Below are positions 22,186 through 29,170 of a DNA stretch of 29,698 nt, one piece after another. The stretch lies in IMG/VR virus record IMGVR_UViG_3300032236_000177, positions 1 to 29,698 of that record. One strand, written 5' to 3'. The notes under the pieces are model-generated. The model did not search any database. It saw only the letters and a list, made by a program, of their open reading frames with translations, and had not been told where the DNA came from. Source of the stretch: a virus. Position 1 is the first letter of the stretch; the number at the start of each line of letters is the position of its first letter. The translations under genes and the position numbers were made by a program.

Positions 22186-23746
22186 CTATCTCCTCGTTGT
22201 ATAGGTCTACCAATTTTTCGTGCAAGTCTACTTTGTTCTGCAACATTGAGTACATGCGCTTTTCCACCTCAGACCCTTGAAGGTGTATTACTGTCATTTT
22301 ATTTTTCTGTCCTACTCTGTCAATTCGAGCTATACATTGTAGATAAGTTTCGACTGACATTACAGGTGACCAAAAAATAACTGTGTCGGCGGCTGTCAAT
22401 GTTACTCCATGTGAAGCCGCTTGTGGTTGAATTAACAGAACCCTAGGGTTTGTCATAGTTTGGAAATTATTGAAAATTGAACTGCGTTGATTCGCAGTGA
22501 CATCGCCTGATATTACTTCACTGGACACTCCTTGTTTATCTAAATAATTCTTAATAAGTATTAATGTGTGTCGGTAAGGTACAAAAATTAGAATCTTATT
22601 AGATGTTTCATCTATGACCTCGGACAACACATTCAGTCTTGGTGACACGTCGAATTCCACGACATTGCCCGTATCGGTGTAGACTGCACCACCTGATAGC
22701 TGTAATAATCTTGATAGAGCTGCCGCCGCATTGACGGTACTTATAGTTTCGCCTACTGTCTGAATTTGCATTTCTTTGACAAGCTCTTTGTAATACTTTG
22801 TAGCTTGAGGCGTGAGAGCGACCATTCGTGTTTGATAAATCAAATCAGGCAAATCTAAACATTGTGCTTTCTCGTAGCGTATAGCAGGCTGTAATGCGCT
22901 ATAAACCATATCCCTTGCGTTCGGCCGAGGCGCCCACTTGAATTTGGTAATTTGAACCATGACCTTATCCTTCCATGCCGTCATGTATTTCGGCACTCGG
23001 GCTGGACTCACAAGGCGTGCAAGACCAAAAGCGTCTACTGGAGATTGGGCGGCTGGTGTGCCTGTCATCATCCATAGCCAAGTATTTGCTTTGATGAGAC
23101 GCGCTAGTGTACGCCAGCGCTTCGTACTGGTAGTCTTGTAAGCGTTTGCTTCATCAATGATGATTAAATCAAACCCACCCTCTGCAATATCTTTCTCTAC
23201 AACATTTACCCCATCATAATTAATGATAACGAACTCATACGTACCATTAATTACTTTTTGACGTTTGGATGTAGAACCATGTGCAATACCGCAAGAGCGG
23301 TGCATAGCTGTTTTAAAAAGATCCGCTTGCCATGCGCTTTGCATAATAGACAAGGGGCAAATGACTAGGACTCTTTTGATGTATCCTAACTTCATTAGAT
23401 AATCTGCCGCCCATATCGCTGCCGATGTTTTACCTGTGCCAGCCTCGTTAAAGCAAAAGCCTCTGCGATGGAGTGTGAGAAATCTAGAAGTATCTTTCTG
23501 GTGGTCGAATGGTTTGAACATTCCAGGCCATGAGTAAGAGTTTTCTATGGGTGAAGGAACTTTTAATTGATGCCCTGCGATGCGAGATAGTTCTTGCATC
23601 TCCTCCAAACCAAAGTAAACAACAACGTCTGCCGTACCATTGGGGAGTTTGGAAATAATCTGCGAACGCTCAATGCAATTCTCGATGCGCTCTGCTGTGT
23701 CCTGTGGACATTGAAAATTAATTGCTGAATTGTCTATCAATACCAT
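22175..23746 (-). CDS. SNF2-type DNA helicase/translocase
   Basis: A 523-residue superfamily 2 protein. Q-like motif KPFDHQ (78-83); Walker A EAGTGKT (101-107); motif Ia region VICPLSIMQSAW; motif II DEAN (198-201) instead of the usual DEAH/DEAD; motif III TGTP (229-231 region); the C-terminal RecA domain with ILIFVPYRHTL, HGVTLTAADTVIFW and motif VI QCIARIDRVGQ (470-480). This spacing and VGQ ending are typical of SNF2-like phage helicases. It would remodel or unwind DNA in replication or recombination. The start has no strong Shine-Dalgarno site and lies 280 nt downstream of the sigma70-type promoter, with the structured RNA between. Confidence 0.9.
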   Translation of the reverse strand: MVLIDNSAINFQCPQDTAERIENCIERSQIISKLPNGTADVVVYFGLEEMQELSRIAGHQLKVPSPIENSYSWPGMFKPFDHQKDTSRFLTLHRRGFCFNEAGTGKTSAAIWAADYLMKLGYIKRVLVICPLSIMQSAWQADLFKTAMHRSCGIAHGSTSKRQKVINGTYEFVIINYDGVNVVEKDIAEGGFDLIIIDEANAYKTTSTKRWRTLARLIKANTWLWMMTGTPAAQSPVDAFGLARLVSPARVPKYMTAWKDKVMVQITKFKWAPRPNARDMVYSALQPAIRYEKAQCLDLPDLIYQTRMVALTPQATKYYKELVKEMQIQTVGETISTVNAAAALSRLLQLSGGAVYTDTGNVVEFDVSPRLNVLSEVIDETSNKILIFVPYRHTLILIKNYLDKQGVSSEVISGDVTANQRSSIFNNFQTMTNPRVLLIQPQAASHGVTLTAADTVIFWSPVMSVETYLQCIARIDRVGQKNKMTVIHLQGSEVEKRMYSMLQNKVDLHEKLVDLYNEEIDDE

Positions 23747-23765
23747 TACTTACTTTCAACTAAAT

Positions 23766-23802
23766 AAAAAACTGTTTGACGAATAGGGGGCACGCCCCCT
23801 AT
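23766..23802 (-). terminator. GC-rich hairpin ending the candidate RNA
   Basis: On the minus strand AUAGGGGG (23802-23795), loop CGUG, CCCCCUAU (23790-23783): a perfect 8-bp stem. The U-run that would complete an intrinsic terminator (23771-23766) comes 11 nt after the stem, so termination may be partial, allowing read-through to the helicase gene at 23746. Confidence 0.55.
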
Positions 23803-24027
23803 ACGGCTAGTCCTGACGCAGGGAAAGGTTTTCTGAAGAAGGCCTGCCGACTAACTGATATGGTTATTGCCCTGCAAAGTAGGCTAACGATCCACTACAT
23901 ACCTAACGACCGAACGGTTTTAAAGTCCGTCAACTGAATCCTTTGTTGGCGCTCCCATAAAGCAGGGTTAGGACACAACACTCTTTAATATTCGCCATCC
24001 TACGGAGCTAAACCGTTTCGCCAACAT
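23781..24027 (-). ncRNA. Candidate structured non-coding RNA (about 245 nt)
   Basis: A 309-nt gap without credible ORFs, preceded by a near-consensus promoter whose predicted start is near 24027-24025. The RNA would begin with UGUUGGCG (24026-24019), which pairs perfectly with CGCCAACA (23951-23944), closing a multibranched domain. Inside are ACGG/CCGU (24016-24013 with 24005-24002), AGGA/UCCU (24001-23998 with 23973-23970) capped by a six-pair hairpin, and CCC/GGG (23967-23965 with 23956-23954). The 3' part has UUGC/GCAA (23877-23874 with 23870-23867), UAGUC/GACUA (23853-23849 with 23812-23808) enclosing GCAGG/CCUGC (23847-23843 with 23822-23818), and the final GC-rich hairpin. It is not a normal tRNA or another RNA I recognise. 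A long structured 5' leader of the helicase gene is the alternative. Confidence 0.65.
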
Positions 24028-24032
24028 TTCTC

Positions 24033-24060
24033 ATTATAAGGACTAATTTAAAAATGTCAA
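24033..24060 (-). promoter_or_regulatory. Strong sigma70-type promoter
   Basis: On the minus strand TTGACA (24060-24055), a 16-nt spacer, TATAAT (24038-24033): both hexamers are perfect consensus. The -35 box overlaps the TGA stop codon (24059-24057) of the upstream small HNH-like gene. Transcription is expected to start near 24027-24025 and to produce the structured RNA and possibly the helicase operon. No other promoter of this quality was noticed in the window. Confidence 0.88.
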
Positions 24061-24368
24061 GTTCTGCTACGCTCTTTTTTGCTAATTTCTGATAAGAGGT
24101 TACCCTTAGAGTCTCGTTTAAATGAACGATTCTTTGATGCACTTTCAATACGCAGACCATCTTTATTCGATCCACCCTTGTCAAGCGCCAAGACATGAGC
24201 TACGTCTTTACCTTTGCGCTTGGGGGATTCTTTAGTGACTGTGCCTGTATCACGCTTATCAATTGCACGTCTAGCACGCTGACGCTCGTCACGACGTTCT
24301 CTCTCGCCACGTTCGAGTTGTTGTTGATATTCTTTTTTATAAGGTCTAGGCTTGTTAACGTACGGCAT
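24057..24368 (-). CDS. Small basic HNH-like protein (103 aa)
   Basis: I choose ATG 24368, which has GGAG 6 nt upstream, rather than the in-frame ATG at 24389. The product is 103 residues and highly basic. Residues 10-40 are an Arg/Lys/Glu-rich helix (ERGERERRDERQRARR). Then comes GKDVAHVLALDKGGSN, followed by GLRIESASKNRSFKRD. The second half has the shape of the compact HNH fold in small phage proteins (DVDH...GG.N..NLR...SKNRSF), but the Asp before the key His is Ala (A57-H58), so catalysis is doubtful. It overlaps the preceding gene by 14 nt. A DNA-binding role without cleavage is possible. Confidence 0.7.
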   Translation of the reverse strand: MPYVNKPRPYKKEYQQQLERGERERRDERQRARRAIDKRDTGTVTKESPKRKGKDVAHVLALDKGGSNKDGLRIESASKNRSFKRDSKGNLLSEISKKERSRT

Positions 24369-24540
24369 GTTCGCTCTCCAATTTTGCAATGACTTCGGGA
24401 TATTTTATTTTGGCTTCTTCAACTGTACACAGAGGAATATTTCTAGCTTCTAAGCCCCTACGCAGAGCAGTATGCCCATCGTTCTCGTAATGTTCATACA
24501 AAATATCGTCTTTTATAAAATACCATGTTTCATATGACAT
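24355..24540 (-). CDS. Small hypothetical protein (61 aa)
   Basis: A 61-residue, acidic, soluble protein starting MSYETWYFIKDDILYEHYEN. It is preceded by AAGGAG about 9 nt before the ATG, and the ATG directly follows the TAA of the nuclease gene. The N-terminal half is aromatic and beta-like, the C-terminal half (TVEEAKIKYPEVIAKLESEH) is a likely amphipathic helix. No family is recognised. Its tight spacing between two genes on the same strand supports it as real. Confidence 0.7.
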   Translation of the reverse strand: MSYETWYFIKDDILYEHYENDGHTALRRGLEARNIPLCTVEEAKIKYPEVIAKLESEHAVR

Positions 24541-25200
24541 TTATCTCTCCTTATGAAACTCACACGATTTTACTGGACACCATCCGCACAGTCCACTAGG
24601 GTTAGGTTGCCATGTATCATTCTCATGCGATACAGACATACGCATCAGGTCAGGCTCAAAGTCTCCCCAAAGCTTTTCTTTATCGTCAGCTGAGTATTCC
24701 GCTGTGATAAACTGTTTGTGTGCAACGAACAATAATCCAGCATCAACAAAAGTGATCTGTGGAAAATGCTCAAACACCATCAAAGCCATGAGTTGTAATT
24801 GTTTTGGATCAGCGTATTTGATCTTGCCCGTTTTGTAGTCAACGATAAACGCATGGTTGTCTTGCAAGACTAACAGATCAGCAATCCCTCGCACCCAAAC
24901 ATCTTTATCAAAGAACCCACACGCTTTCCTGTCGTATGTCAAGCCCATGCGGTACTCAGGATATTTCACACCATCCATCACACGCAAGGGTTCTAACTGT
25001 GTGGCATAGTGTTCGTAATTGGGCGGTAGAGGAGTCTCGTCTTTAACGTAGTTCTCTAGAGCTTTGTGTACCTGATTCCCAAACGCCATTTCTTTCGTCA
25101 TAGCTTTTGGGAATTCTTTTGAGACATGAACTGCGTTGTACTGCCTAGGACAATTAACGTAGTCTTTGAGCTTGGAATAAGACCATGTGAGATTTTGCAT
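24541..25200 (-). CDS. PD-(D/E)XK nuclease, Cas4/RecB-like
   Basis: I start at ATG 25200 (219 residues); longer in-frame versions would overlap the polymerase gene and add an unrelated basic leader. MQNLTWSYSKLKDYVNCPRQY is the typical N-terminus of RecB/Cas4-type nucleases. Catalytic motifs: H45 in GNQVHKALE, D108 in RGIADLL, D121 and K123 in IVDYKTGK, then the QLQLMAL helix. Four cysteines, C17 and C205, C208, C213 (LCGWCPVKSC), match the iron-sulfur cluster seen in Cas4 and AddB. Such enzymes resect DNA ends in phage recombination and replication. The Shine-Dalgarno before 25200 is weak. It lies 37 nt after the polymerase gene. Confidence 0.88.
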   Translation of the reverse strand: MQNLTWSYSKLKDYVNCPRQYNAVHVSKEFPKAMTKEMAFGNQVHKALENYVKDETPLPPNYEHYATQLEPLRVMDGVKYPEYRMGLTYDRKACGFFDKDVWVRGIADLLVLQDNHAFIVDYKTGKIKYADPKQLQLMALMVFEHFPQITFVDAGLLFVAHKQFITAEYSADDKEKLWGDFEPDLMRMSVSHENDTWQPNPSGLCGWCPVKSCEFHKER

Positions 25201-25237
25201 AACTGTATTTAACTGGAAGTTTCGATGTGTAATCTTA

Positions 25238-27103
25238 TCAGCAATCACCGTAAGACGCACCAACTTTCGCTTCGCACGCAACTGGAAGTCCTGTTGCCCA
25301 CGACGGCGCTTTAGACATGACACCAGTTATATAACGGACTGCCTCGTCCATCTCATCTTCGGGGACAATGACGACCGCAGCATCATGGACTGTTAATGCA
25401 ATAGGATATGTTTCATTGATCTCGACCATCTGAGTACCCACGATAATCCTAGCCAATGCCTGTACAACATTCTCTACAACTGCACCGCCCCATAGGGAAA
25501 CAGTACCTTTTCTAGAGTCGTAAACAGTCTTGGTCTTGCCGTCCATCTCTTGTCTTCTAAGATTTGTGTAGCGTATACGTAAAGTATTGGGCAGTATGAT
25601 GCCATCCTTATCGAAGTGAACGCATGAGTGCTCTCCAAAACTAAGGGTTTTAGTAAACTTTGAGTTCATCATCATGTTGAGCATACGATCAGCCTCTGCC
25701 CATAGATCGGGGATCATGTCGTTAGTCTCTCGGTAGACTTTAACTATCCTATCGGACTCTTCCGAACTTATCTTTACGCTGACTGGTTGGGATGTGGCTA
25801 GTGTATGCTGTAATTTAGTTGCTCCAGTCCCATAGCCTAGCCCCAGAATACAAGTCTTTCCCACAAAACGCTCGGTTGGATCTTTCTTAGTAATTACCCT
25901 ATCATAGACCTTAGACGCAAATATAGAGTAGACATCCTCGCCATCAGCAAACTGTTTAACAACTGAATCCTGACCAGCCAACCACGCAAGAACTCTAGCC
26001 TCAATTTGGGATGAGTCACAGTTGATGATCCTGTATCCGTCGGGCGGAACAATGGCATTCTTTAATGCTTTCTTATTGGGATCACGGCTCGGCAAGTTCT
26101 GAAAGTTGATCTTGTCTGTCCCGCTCCATCGACCTGTGTGTGCGCCATAATATTTTAATGGGATAGGTACAAGGTCGTTGTGCCTTTTCCCTACATCAAT
26201 AAAACGCTCTAGGCGTTTTTCTTCCAAAGTAGATTTAGTTCCCAAGCGTACAGCGCAGAGATGCTGAATCGCTACGTCCTCATGCTCGGTCAGCGCCAAG
26301 AACCCTTCGTCCTTTTTAGCCAATGCCCAAGTCTCTTTGCCTGTGGTCGGGCTAATCTTTTTGGGCGGTTCAACCCCTAACTCGGATAAAGCCTTGGCAA
26401 ACTGTGCATTGCTAGAGAGTTTCTTACGTACTTCCTCTTCATCTTGACACGCCAGGTAGCTCATGAGAGATCGCAATAGATTGTTCTTTTCTTCAACCAA
26501 GTTGGTCAGCCTATCTTTCAGAACCTTCTGATCTAGATATAACATGGGATGGGTGAACATACGCAGAGTAATGTCTATAAGACGCAGTTCCTCGTAGGGA
26601 AAGTCTTTAGCCATGATATTGAATAGCTTGTAGGTCAGCGCAACGTCATTCTTACAATACTCTCCGTATTGCGCTAAGTCTTCGGGGGTGAAGTCACTTC
26701 GGGTTTTCCCTTTAGCATCTTCAACTTCAGTTCCCTTGATACCTATTTGGTATTTGTCGGCGAGCTTGGCCAGTGATCCACCTGCATCCACACCATGTAA
26801 TGCTCTCGCCATACATAGGGTATCACCATAGATCATTGGGGTAATGTTGAATATCCAATGGAGGATCGCCCCATCGAACATTGTGTTATGGGCAACAAGC
26901 ATACTGTGTTTCCAGTCATACTTCATCAGGAAGTTTCTTATCTCAGCGTGCGTGCCTGAGAACCAAGTAGGTGTGCCGTCGTCCACCTGTACGGCAACAC
27001 CTATAACTTCAAAGCGTGGATCACGAATATACTCCTCGGTCGTCAGCTTGCTAAAGCCAAAGTCCTTGGAGTAGTACGTTTCAAAGTCAATTGTTATTAA
27101 CAT
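25238..27103 (-). CDS. Family A DNA polymerase with 3'-5' exonuclease
   Basis: A 621-residue replicative polymerase. Exonuclease: D6-F-E8 (motif I), N73-T-M-F-D77 (motif II), Y149-C-K-N-D153 (motif III), all intact. Polymerase: YYGAHTGRWSG near 318-327, motif A CDSSQIEAR with D363, motif B R412...K416...L420...Y424-G425, motif C VHDAAVV with H573-D574. Two residues differ from E. coli Pol I: Leu420 stands where Phe762 would be, and Ala575 replaces the Glu after the catalytic Asp. There is no 5'-3' exonuclease domain, as in T7-type phage polymerases. It is encoded between a small unknown gene and the Cas4-like nuclease. Confidence 0.95.
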   Translation of the reverse strand: MLITIDFETYYSKDFGFSKLTTEEYIRDPRFEVIGVAVQVDDGTPTWFSGTHAEIRNFLMKYDWKHSMLVAHNTMFDGAILHWIFNITPMIYGDTLCMARALHGVDAGGSLAKLADKYQIGIKGTEVEDAKGKTRSDFTPEDLAQYGEYCKNDVALTYKLFNIMAKDFPYEELRLIDITLRMFTHPMLYLDQKVLKDRLTNLVEEKNNLLRSLMSYLACQDEEEVRKKLSSNAQFAKALSELGVEPPKKISPTTGKETWALAKKDEGFLALTEHEDVAIQHLCAVRLGTKSTLEEKRLERFIDVGKRHNDLVPIPLKYYGAHTGRWSGTDKINFQNLPSRDPNKKALKNAIVPPDGYRIINCDSSQIEARVLAWLAGQDSVVKQFADGEDVYSIFASKVYDRVITKKDPTERFVGKTCILGLGYGTGATKLQHTLATSQPVSVKISSEESDRIVKVYRETNDMIPDLWAEADRMLNMMMNSKFTKTLSFGEHSCVHFDKDGIILPNTLRIRYTNLRRQEMDGKTKTVYDSRKGTVSLWGGAVVENVVQALARIIVGTQMVEINETYPIALTVHDAAVVIVPEDEMDEAVRYITGVMSKAPSWATGLPVACEAKVGASYGDC

Positions 27104-27430
27104 TTATTTGTATTGAATTGGTTGACCTTCGGCTTGAATTTGCGCTTTGCTAAAAGTAAAAGGCGAAATTGCCGTCCTTGGATCAGTCCACCCTGTTGCA
27201 TATCTTTCTTCGGCTTTGTATCTGATTTTAGGATCATTATCATTCAGACAATCCAACACTCGTGCGTTGAAGTCTTTCCTATCTGCCTCATAGAAAGCTT
27301 CCTTTATATGTGCGTGTTCTTCTTCAGTTAGCATTTCAGATAACTGTGTGTTCAAAAAATGTTTCCACTTTGGTATCTCTTCGGGAAACTCACGAATGCG
27401 CTCGGCTATGATTTTTACACCTTCTAACAT
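27104..27430 (-). CDS. Hypothetical protein (108 aa)
   Basis: I choose ATG 27430, which follows GGAG and the TAA of the preceding gene, over the in-frame ATG at 27451, giving 108 residues. The protein is charged and largely helical (IKEAFYEADRKDFNARVLDC), ends IQAEGQPIQYK, and has no recognised domain. Its stop directly abuts the polymerase start at 27103. It is most likely a small early protein co-expressed with the polymerase. Confidence 0.75.
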   Translation of the reverse strand: MLEGVKIIAERIREFPEEIPKWKHFLNTQLSEMLTEEEHAHIKEAFYEADRKDFNARVLDCLNDNDPKIRYKAEERYATGWTDPRTAISPFTFSKAQIQAEGQPIQYK

Positions 27431-27431
27431 T

Positions 27432-27623
27432 TTATTCTCCAATAGGTTCAATTGTTACTCGGACTTTCACTACCTTATACATACTCTTGCGATCCATAGC
27501 TAAGGTAGATTCAGCATCTTTCATGCGTTTAAATAACAGATAAGGCGAGTCATCTAAGAAAGGTTTAACGTACTGTCCACCCTTCTTCATAATCGCAAAT
27601 CTATTTGTGCTTACTTTTCTCAT
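27432..27623 (-). CDS. Hypothetical protein (63 aa)
   Basis: A small basic protein (MRKVSTNRFAIMKKGGQYVK, then PYLLFKRMKDAEST and a beta-like end KVVKVRVTIEPIGE). GAGG lies before the ATG. It begins inside the last 23 nt of the DUF3310 gene, in another frame, and ends 1 nt before the next start, so it belongs to a chain of coupled genes. No family recognised. Confidence 0.7.
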   Translation of the reverse strand: MRKVSTNRFAIMKKGGQYVKPFLDDSPYLLFKRMKDAESTLAMDRKSMYKVVKVRVTIEPIGE

Positions 27624-27825
27624 TGCGTTCCCTCAATTTGATTTCATCTTCAAGATACCAAACTGCCTTCTTCAGATCCTCAATCGCATCTTTCTTCAGG
27701 TCACATCTCCAAATGTATTTAATCGCATTGCCTAGGTTGAAACCCATGTGCCTTGTAATCTCTATACATTCAACTCCTGACGGATGTTCGGTGTAGTGTT
27801 TGGGATGACTTACTGGATCGTTCAT
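27601..27825 (-). CDS. DUF3310 family protein
   Basis: The 74-residue sequence contains NDPVSHPKHYTEHPSGVECIEITRHMGFNLGNAIKYIWR (positions about 2-40) and DAIEDLKKAVWYLEDEI, the full signature of DUF3310, a small protein widespread in tailed phages and sometimes annotated as nucleotide-kinase-related without direct proof. AAGGAA lies upstream, and its ATG overlaps the stop of the preceding gene. High confidence in the family, none in the function. Confidence 0.93.
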   Translation of the reverse strand: MNDPVSHPKHYTEHPSGVECIEITRHMGFNLGNAIKYIWRCDLKKDAIEDLKKAVWYLEDEIKLRERNEKSKHK

Positions 27826-28100
27826 TTATTCTTTTCCTTCAGCTTGTACTCGATCTCCTCGATCAATGCCATTAACGGCATAGGACTGCAATAGAGTTTA
27901 TATTTTTCTTCTCCTGACAATCCGATCCATTGTTTTTCATACTCTGTTACAAGATCAGCGTACTTGTAAATGTCACCGCCTGACTTGTCCCATAACTCTC
28001 TAAGAATTTCTTCGTTCATAACTTCTTTCTCAACTTGTCTCTTGCGCCATCCTGACTCCCTCTCAATGCGCTCGAACTCTTCATCTTCGGGATCTTTCAT
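27822..28100 (-). CDS. Small modular phage protein (92 aa)
   Basis: A 92-residue charged protein. The middle (DKSGGDIYKYADLVTEYEKQ) is nearly repeated in the protein at the right edge of the window. The following part (WIGLSGEEKY ... EIEYKLKEKN) resembles the C-terminal half of the 81-residue protein at 28505-28750. It therefore looks like a product of module exchange among neighbouring small genes. Its start and stop both overlap neighbours (ATGA-type). Function unknown. Confidence 0.8.
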   Translation of the reverse strand: MKDPEDEEFERIERESGWRKRQVEKEVMNEEILRELWDKSGGDIYKYADLVTEYEKQWIGLSGEEKYKLYCSPMPLMALIEEIEYKLKEKNK

Positions 28101-28378
28101 GTGTTCTCCTTAATTGGTGCTGTATATAGAGCAATAGGTTTATAGTTACTAGATGGTTTTTTCCATCTAAAATATTTATATCCTACTGCGTTTTCACACA
28201 AGTACCCAATAGGTACAGGTGTAGTTATTGAAACAATGCCTGACTGCTTTGGTTGTGGTTGTTCTAACTGCTTCGCATAGTTTTCGTTATACCCATCTTT
28301 GAATCCTTGTTTGTACCCATCCATGAAAGTTTTTTTCATTGCTTCATCTATCATGGCTTCTATTTTGCGTTCATTCAT
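28097..28378 (-). CDS. Small phage protein (93 aa) with a YTAP-type module
   Basis: N-terminal helix (IEAMIDEAMKKTFMDGYKQG, then FKDGYNENYAKQLEQ), a short linker, and a second half PVPIGYLCENAVGYKYFRWK ending in NYKPIALYTAP. The second half follows the pattern seen in small phage proteins with PV.(W/Y) ... P ... Y..PLYT.PQ, also found at 28505-28750. The start overlaps the stop of a 46-residue gene upstream (ATGA), and its own stop overlaps the next start. Function unknown. Confidence 0.75.
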   Translation of the reverse strand: MNERKIEAMIDEAMKKTFMDGYKQGFKDGYNENYAKQLEQPQPKQSGIVSITTPVPIGYLCENAVGYKYFRWKKPSSNYKPIALYTAPIKENT

Positions 28379-28515
28379 ATTGGTGACTCCTCATATCCAT
28401 TAAATGTTTCTTGCTTTTGTCTACGCATAACTTCTTGCAGTATCTTCGGATCGACACGATCAAAAGGCCACCATTGATTAGCGAGAATCTTAGCTATGAT
28501 TTCTTCAGTATCCAT
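28375..28515 (-). CDS. Short hypothetical protein (46 aa)
   Basis: A 46-residue ORF (MDTEEIIAKILANQWWPFDR, then VDPKILQEVMRRQKQE and YEESPI) that fills an otherwise empty gap between two genes. Its start overlaps the upstream gene end by 11 nt, and its TGA overlaps the next ATG, which is the junction type of all neighbours. It has AGAGAAG upstream of the ATG. The helical, charged sequence with a WWPFD motif gives no function. Confidence 0.65.
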   Translation of the reverse strand: MDTEEIIAKILANQWWPFDRVDPKILQEVMRRQKQETFNGYEESPI

Positions 28516-28750
28516 TCTTCTCTTTCAGTCTAGCTTCAAGCACAACCACCATGTCTGAAACGTAAGGTCTGTTTGCTAAACAGATTTCTTTAACTTCATC
28601 ATCAGTCAGTCCTATCCATTCACGTTGTGGTGTGGTATAGAGAGGTACTGTATAGCTACCTTCTTCACGCTCATGTTCGGCAGGGCAGATTACATCAAGA
28701 ATAACTCCGTCTTTTTCCATTCCCCACGCAACAGGCTCATCTTTAGTCAT
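28505..28750 (-). CDS. Small modular phage protein (81 aa)
   Basis: An acidic 81-residue protein: DEPVAWGMEKDGVILDVICP, then GSYTVPLYTTPQREWIGLTD and a helix ending VVVLEARLKEKNGY. EPVAW followed by YTVPLYT.PQ is a pattern I recognise from many small phage proteins of unknown function. The WIGL half is shared with the 92-residue protein at 27822-28100. The start region (ACAAGAATGACTAAAGA) is identical to that of the gene at 29522. Function unknown. Confidence 0.8.
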   Translation of the reverse strand: MTKDEPVAWGMEKDGVILDVICPAEHEREEGSYTVPLYTTPQREWIGLTDDEVKEICLANRPYVSDMVVVLEARLKEKNGY

Positions 28751-28907
28751 TCTTGTTCTCCATGTCTCTCAACATATTGTTTAAAGCGAACATCTTCTTC
28801 GTGGTTTCAATTTGTTGTTTGTGTAAACGATCCATTGCTTCTGTTAATGCTTTGTTTGCGCCATACAATTCAATGATCTCTTCTTTAATTTCTTCTTTGG
28901 TTTTCAT
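28743..28907 (-). CDS. Short coiled-coil protein (54 aa)
   Basis: A 54-residue ORF (MKTKEEIKEEIIELYGANKA, then LTEAMDRLHKQQIETTKKMF, ending MLRDMENKND). Nearly all residues fit one amphipathic helix, so a coiled coil is likely. The start overlaps the stop of the upstream gene (ATGA), and it overlaps the next start by 8 nt, filling what would otherwise be a gap. It is too short for a function call. Confidence 0.7.
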   Translation of the reverse strand: MKTKEEIKEEIIELYGANKALTEAMDRLHKQQIETTKKMFALNNMLRDMENKND

Positions 28908-29170
28908 TCTTCTACCCTTTCATATGTCATTTCAAAGATGTCACTTTTTACAGGGTAATGTTCACCCTTAACGCCAGTGATGATCCAATCGCCTGAACTA
29001 ACGATATGATGGCCTTCAAGTGTTTTGATGGCATATTCTCCTGTTGGAGTCATACAAATCCATCCATTGATCTCTTTAAGATTACCCATGACCTCATAGA
29101 CCATTGGATGGTCGCCCATCTTGAACCATTGCGTGGCTTCTATCACCACAGGTTTTTTTCTAAACTTCAT
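28904..29170 (-). CDS. Conserved small phage protein, MKFRKKPVVIEA family (88 aa)
   Basis: The protein opens MKFRKKPVVIEATQWF and ends in the highly typical IKTLEGHHIVSSGDWIITGV, KGEHYPVKSDIFEMTYE. This small beta-rich protein is among the most common unknown proteins of tailed phages. AAGGGG precedes the ATG. Its start overlaps the stop of the 43-residue gene upstream. The family is clear from the sequence; the role is unknown. Confidence 0.88.
   Translation of the reverse strand: MKFRKKPVVIEATQWFKMGDHPMVYEVMGNLKEINGWICMTPTGEYAIKTLEGHHIVSSGDWIITGVKGEHYPVKSDIFEMTYERVEE

Noticed and set aside
23833-23839. CTGAAGA on the plus strand near GAAA, as in a hammerhead ribozyme core
   Set aside because: Only 7 nt separate GAAA and CTGAAGA, so there is no room for stems III and I with a cleavage site.
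23914-23930. Anticodon-arm-like ACGGACTTTAAAACCGT on the minus strand, which would read UAA as an ochre suppressor tRNA
   Set aside because: The last stem pair is A-A, and no matching acceptor stem, D-arm or GGTTC-type T-arm is found around it.
25201-25323. Longer N-terminus for the Cas4-like nuclease
   Set aside because: The extra residues overlap the polymerase gene end and are unrelated to the family; the normal N-terminus starts at 25200.
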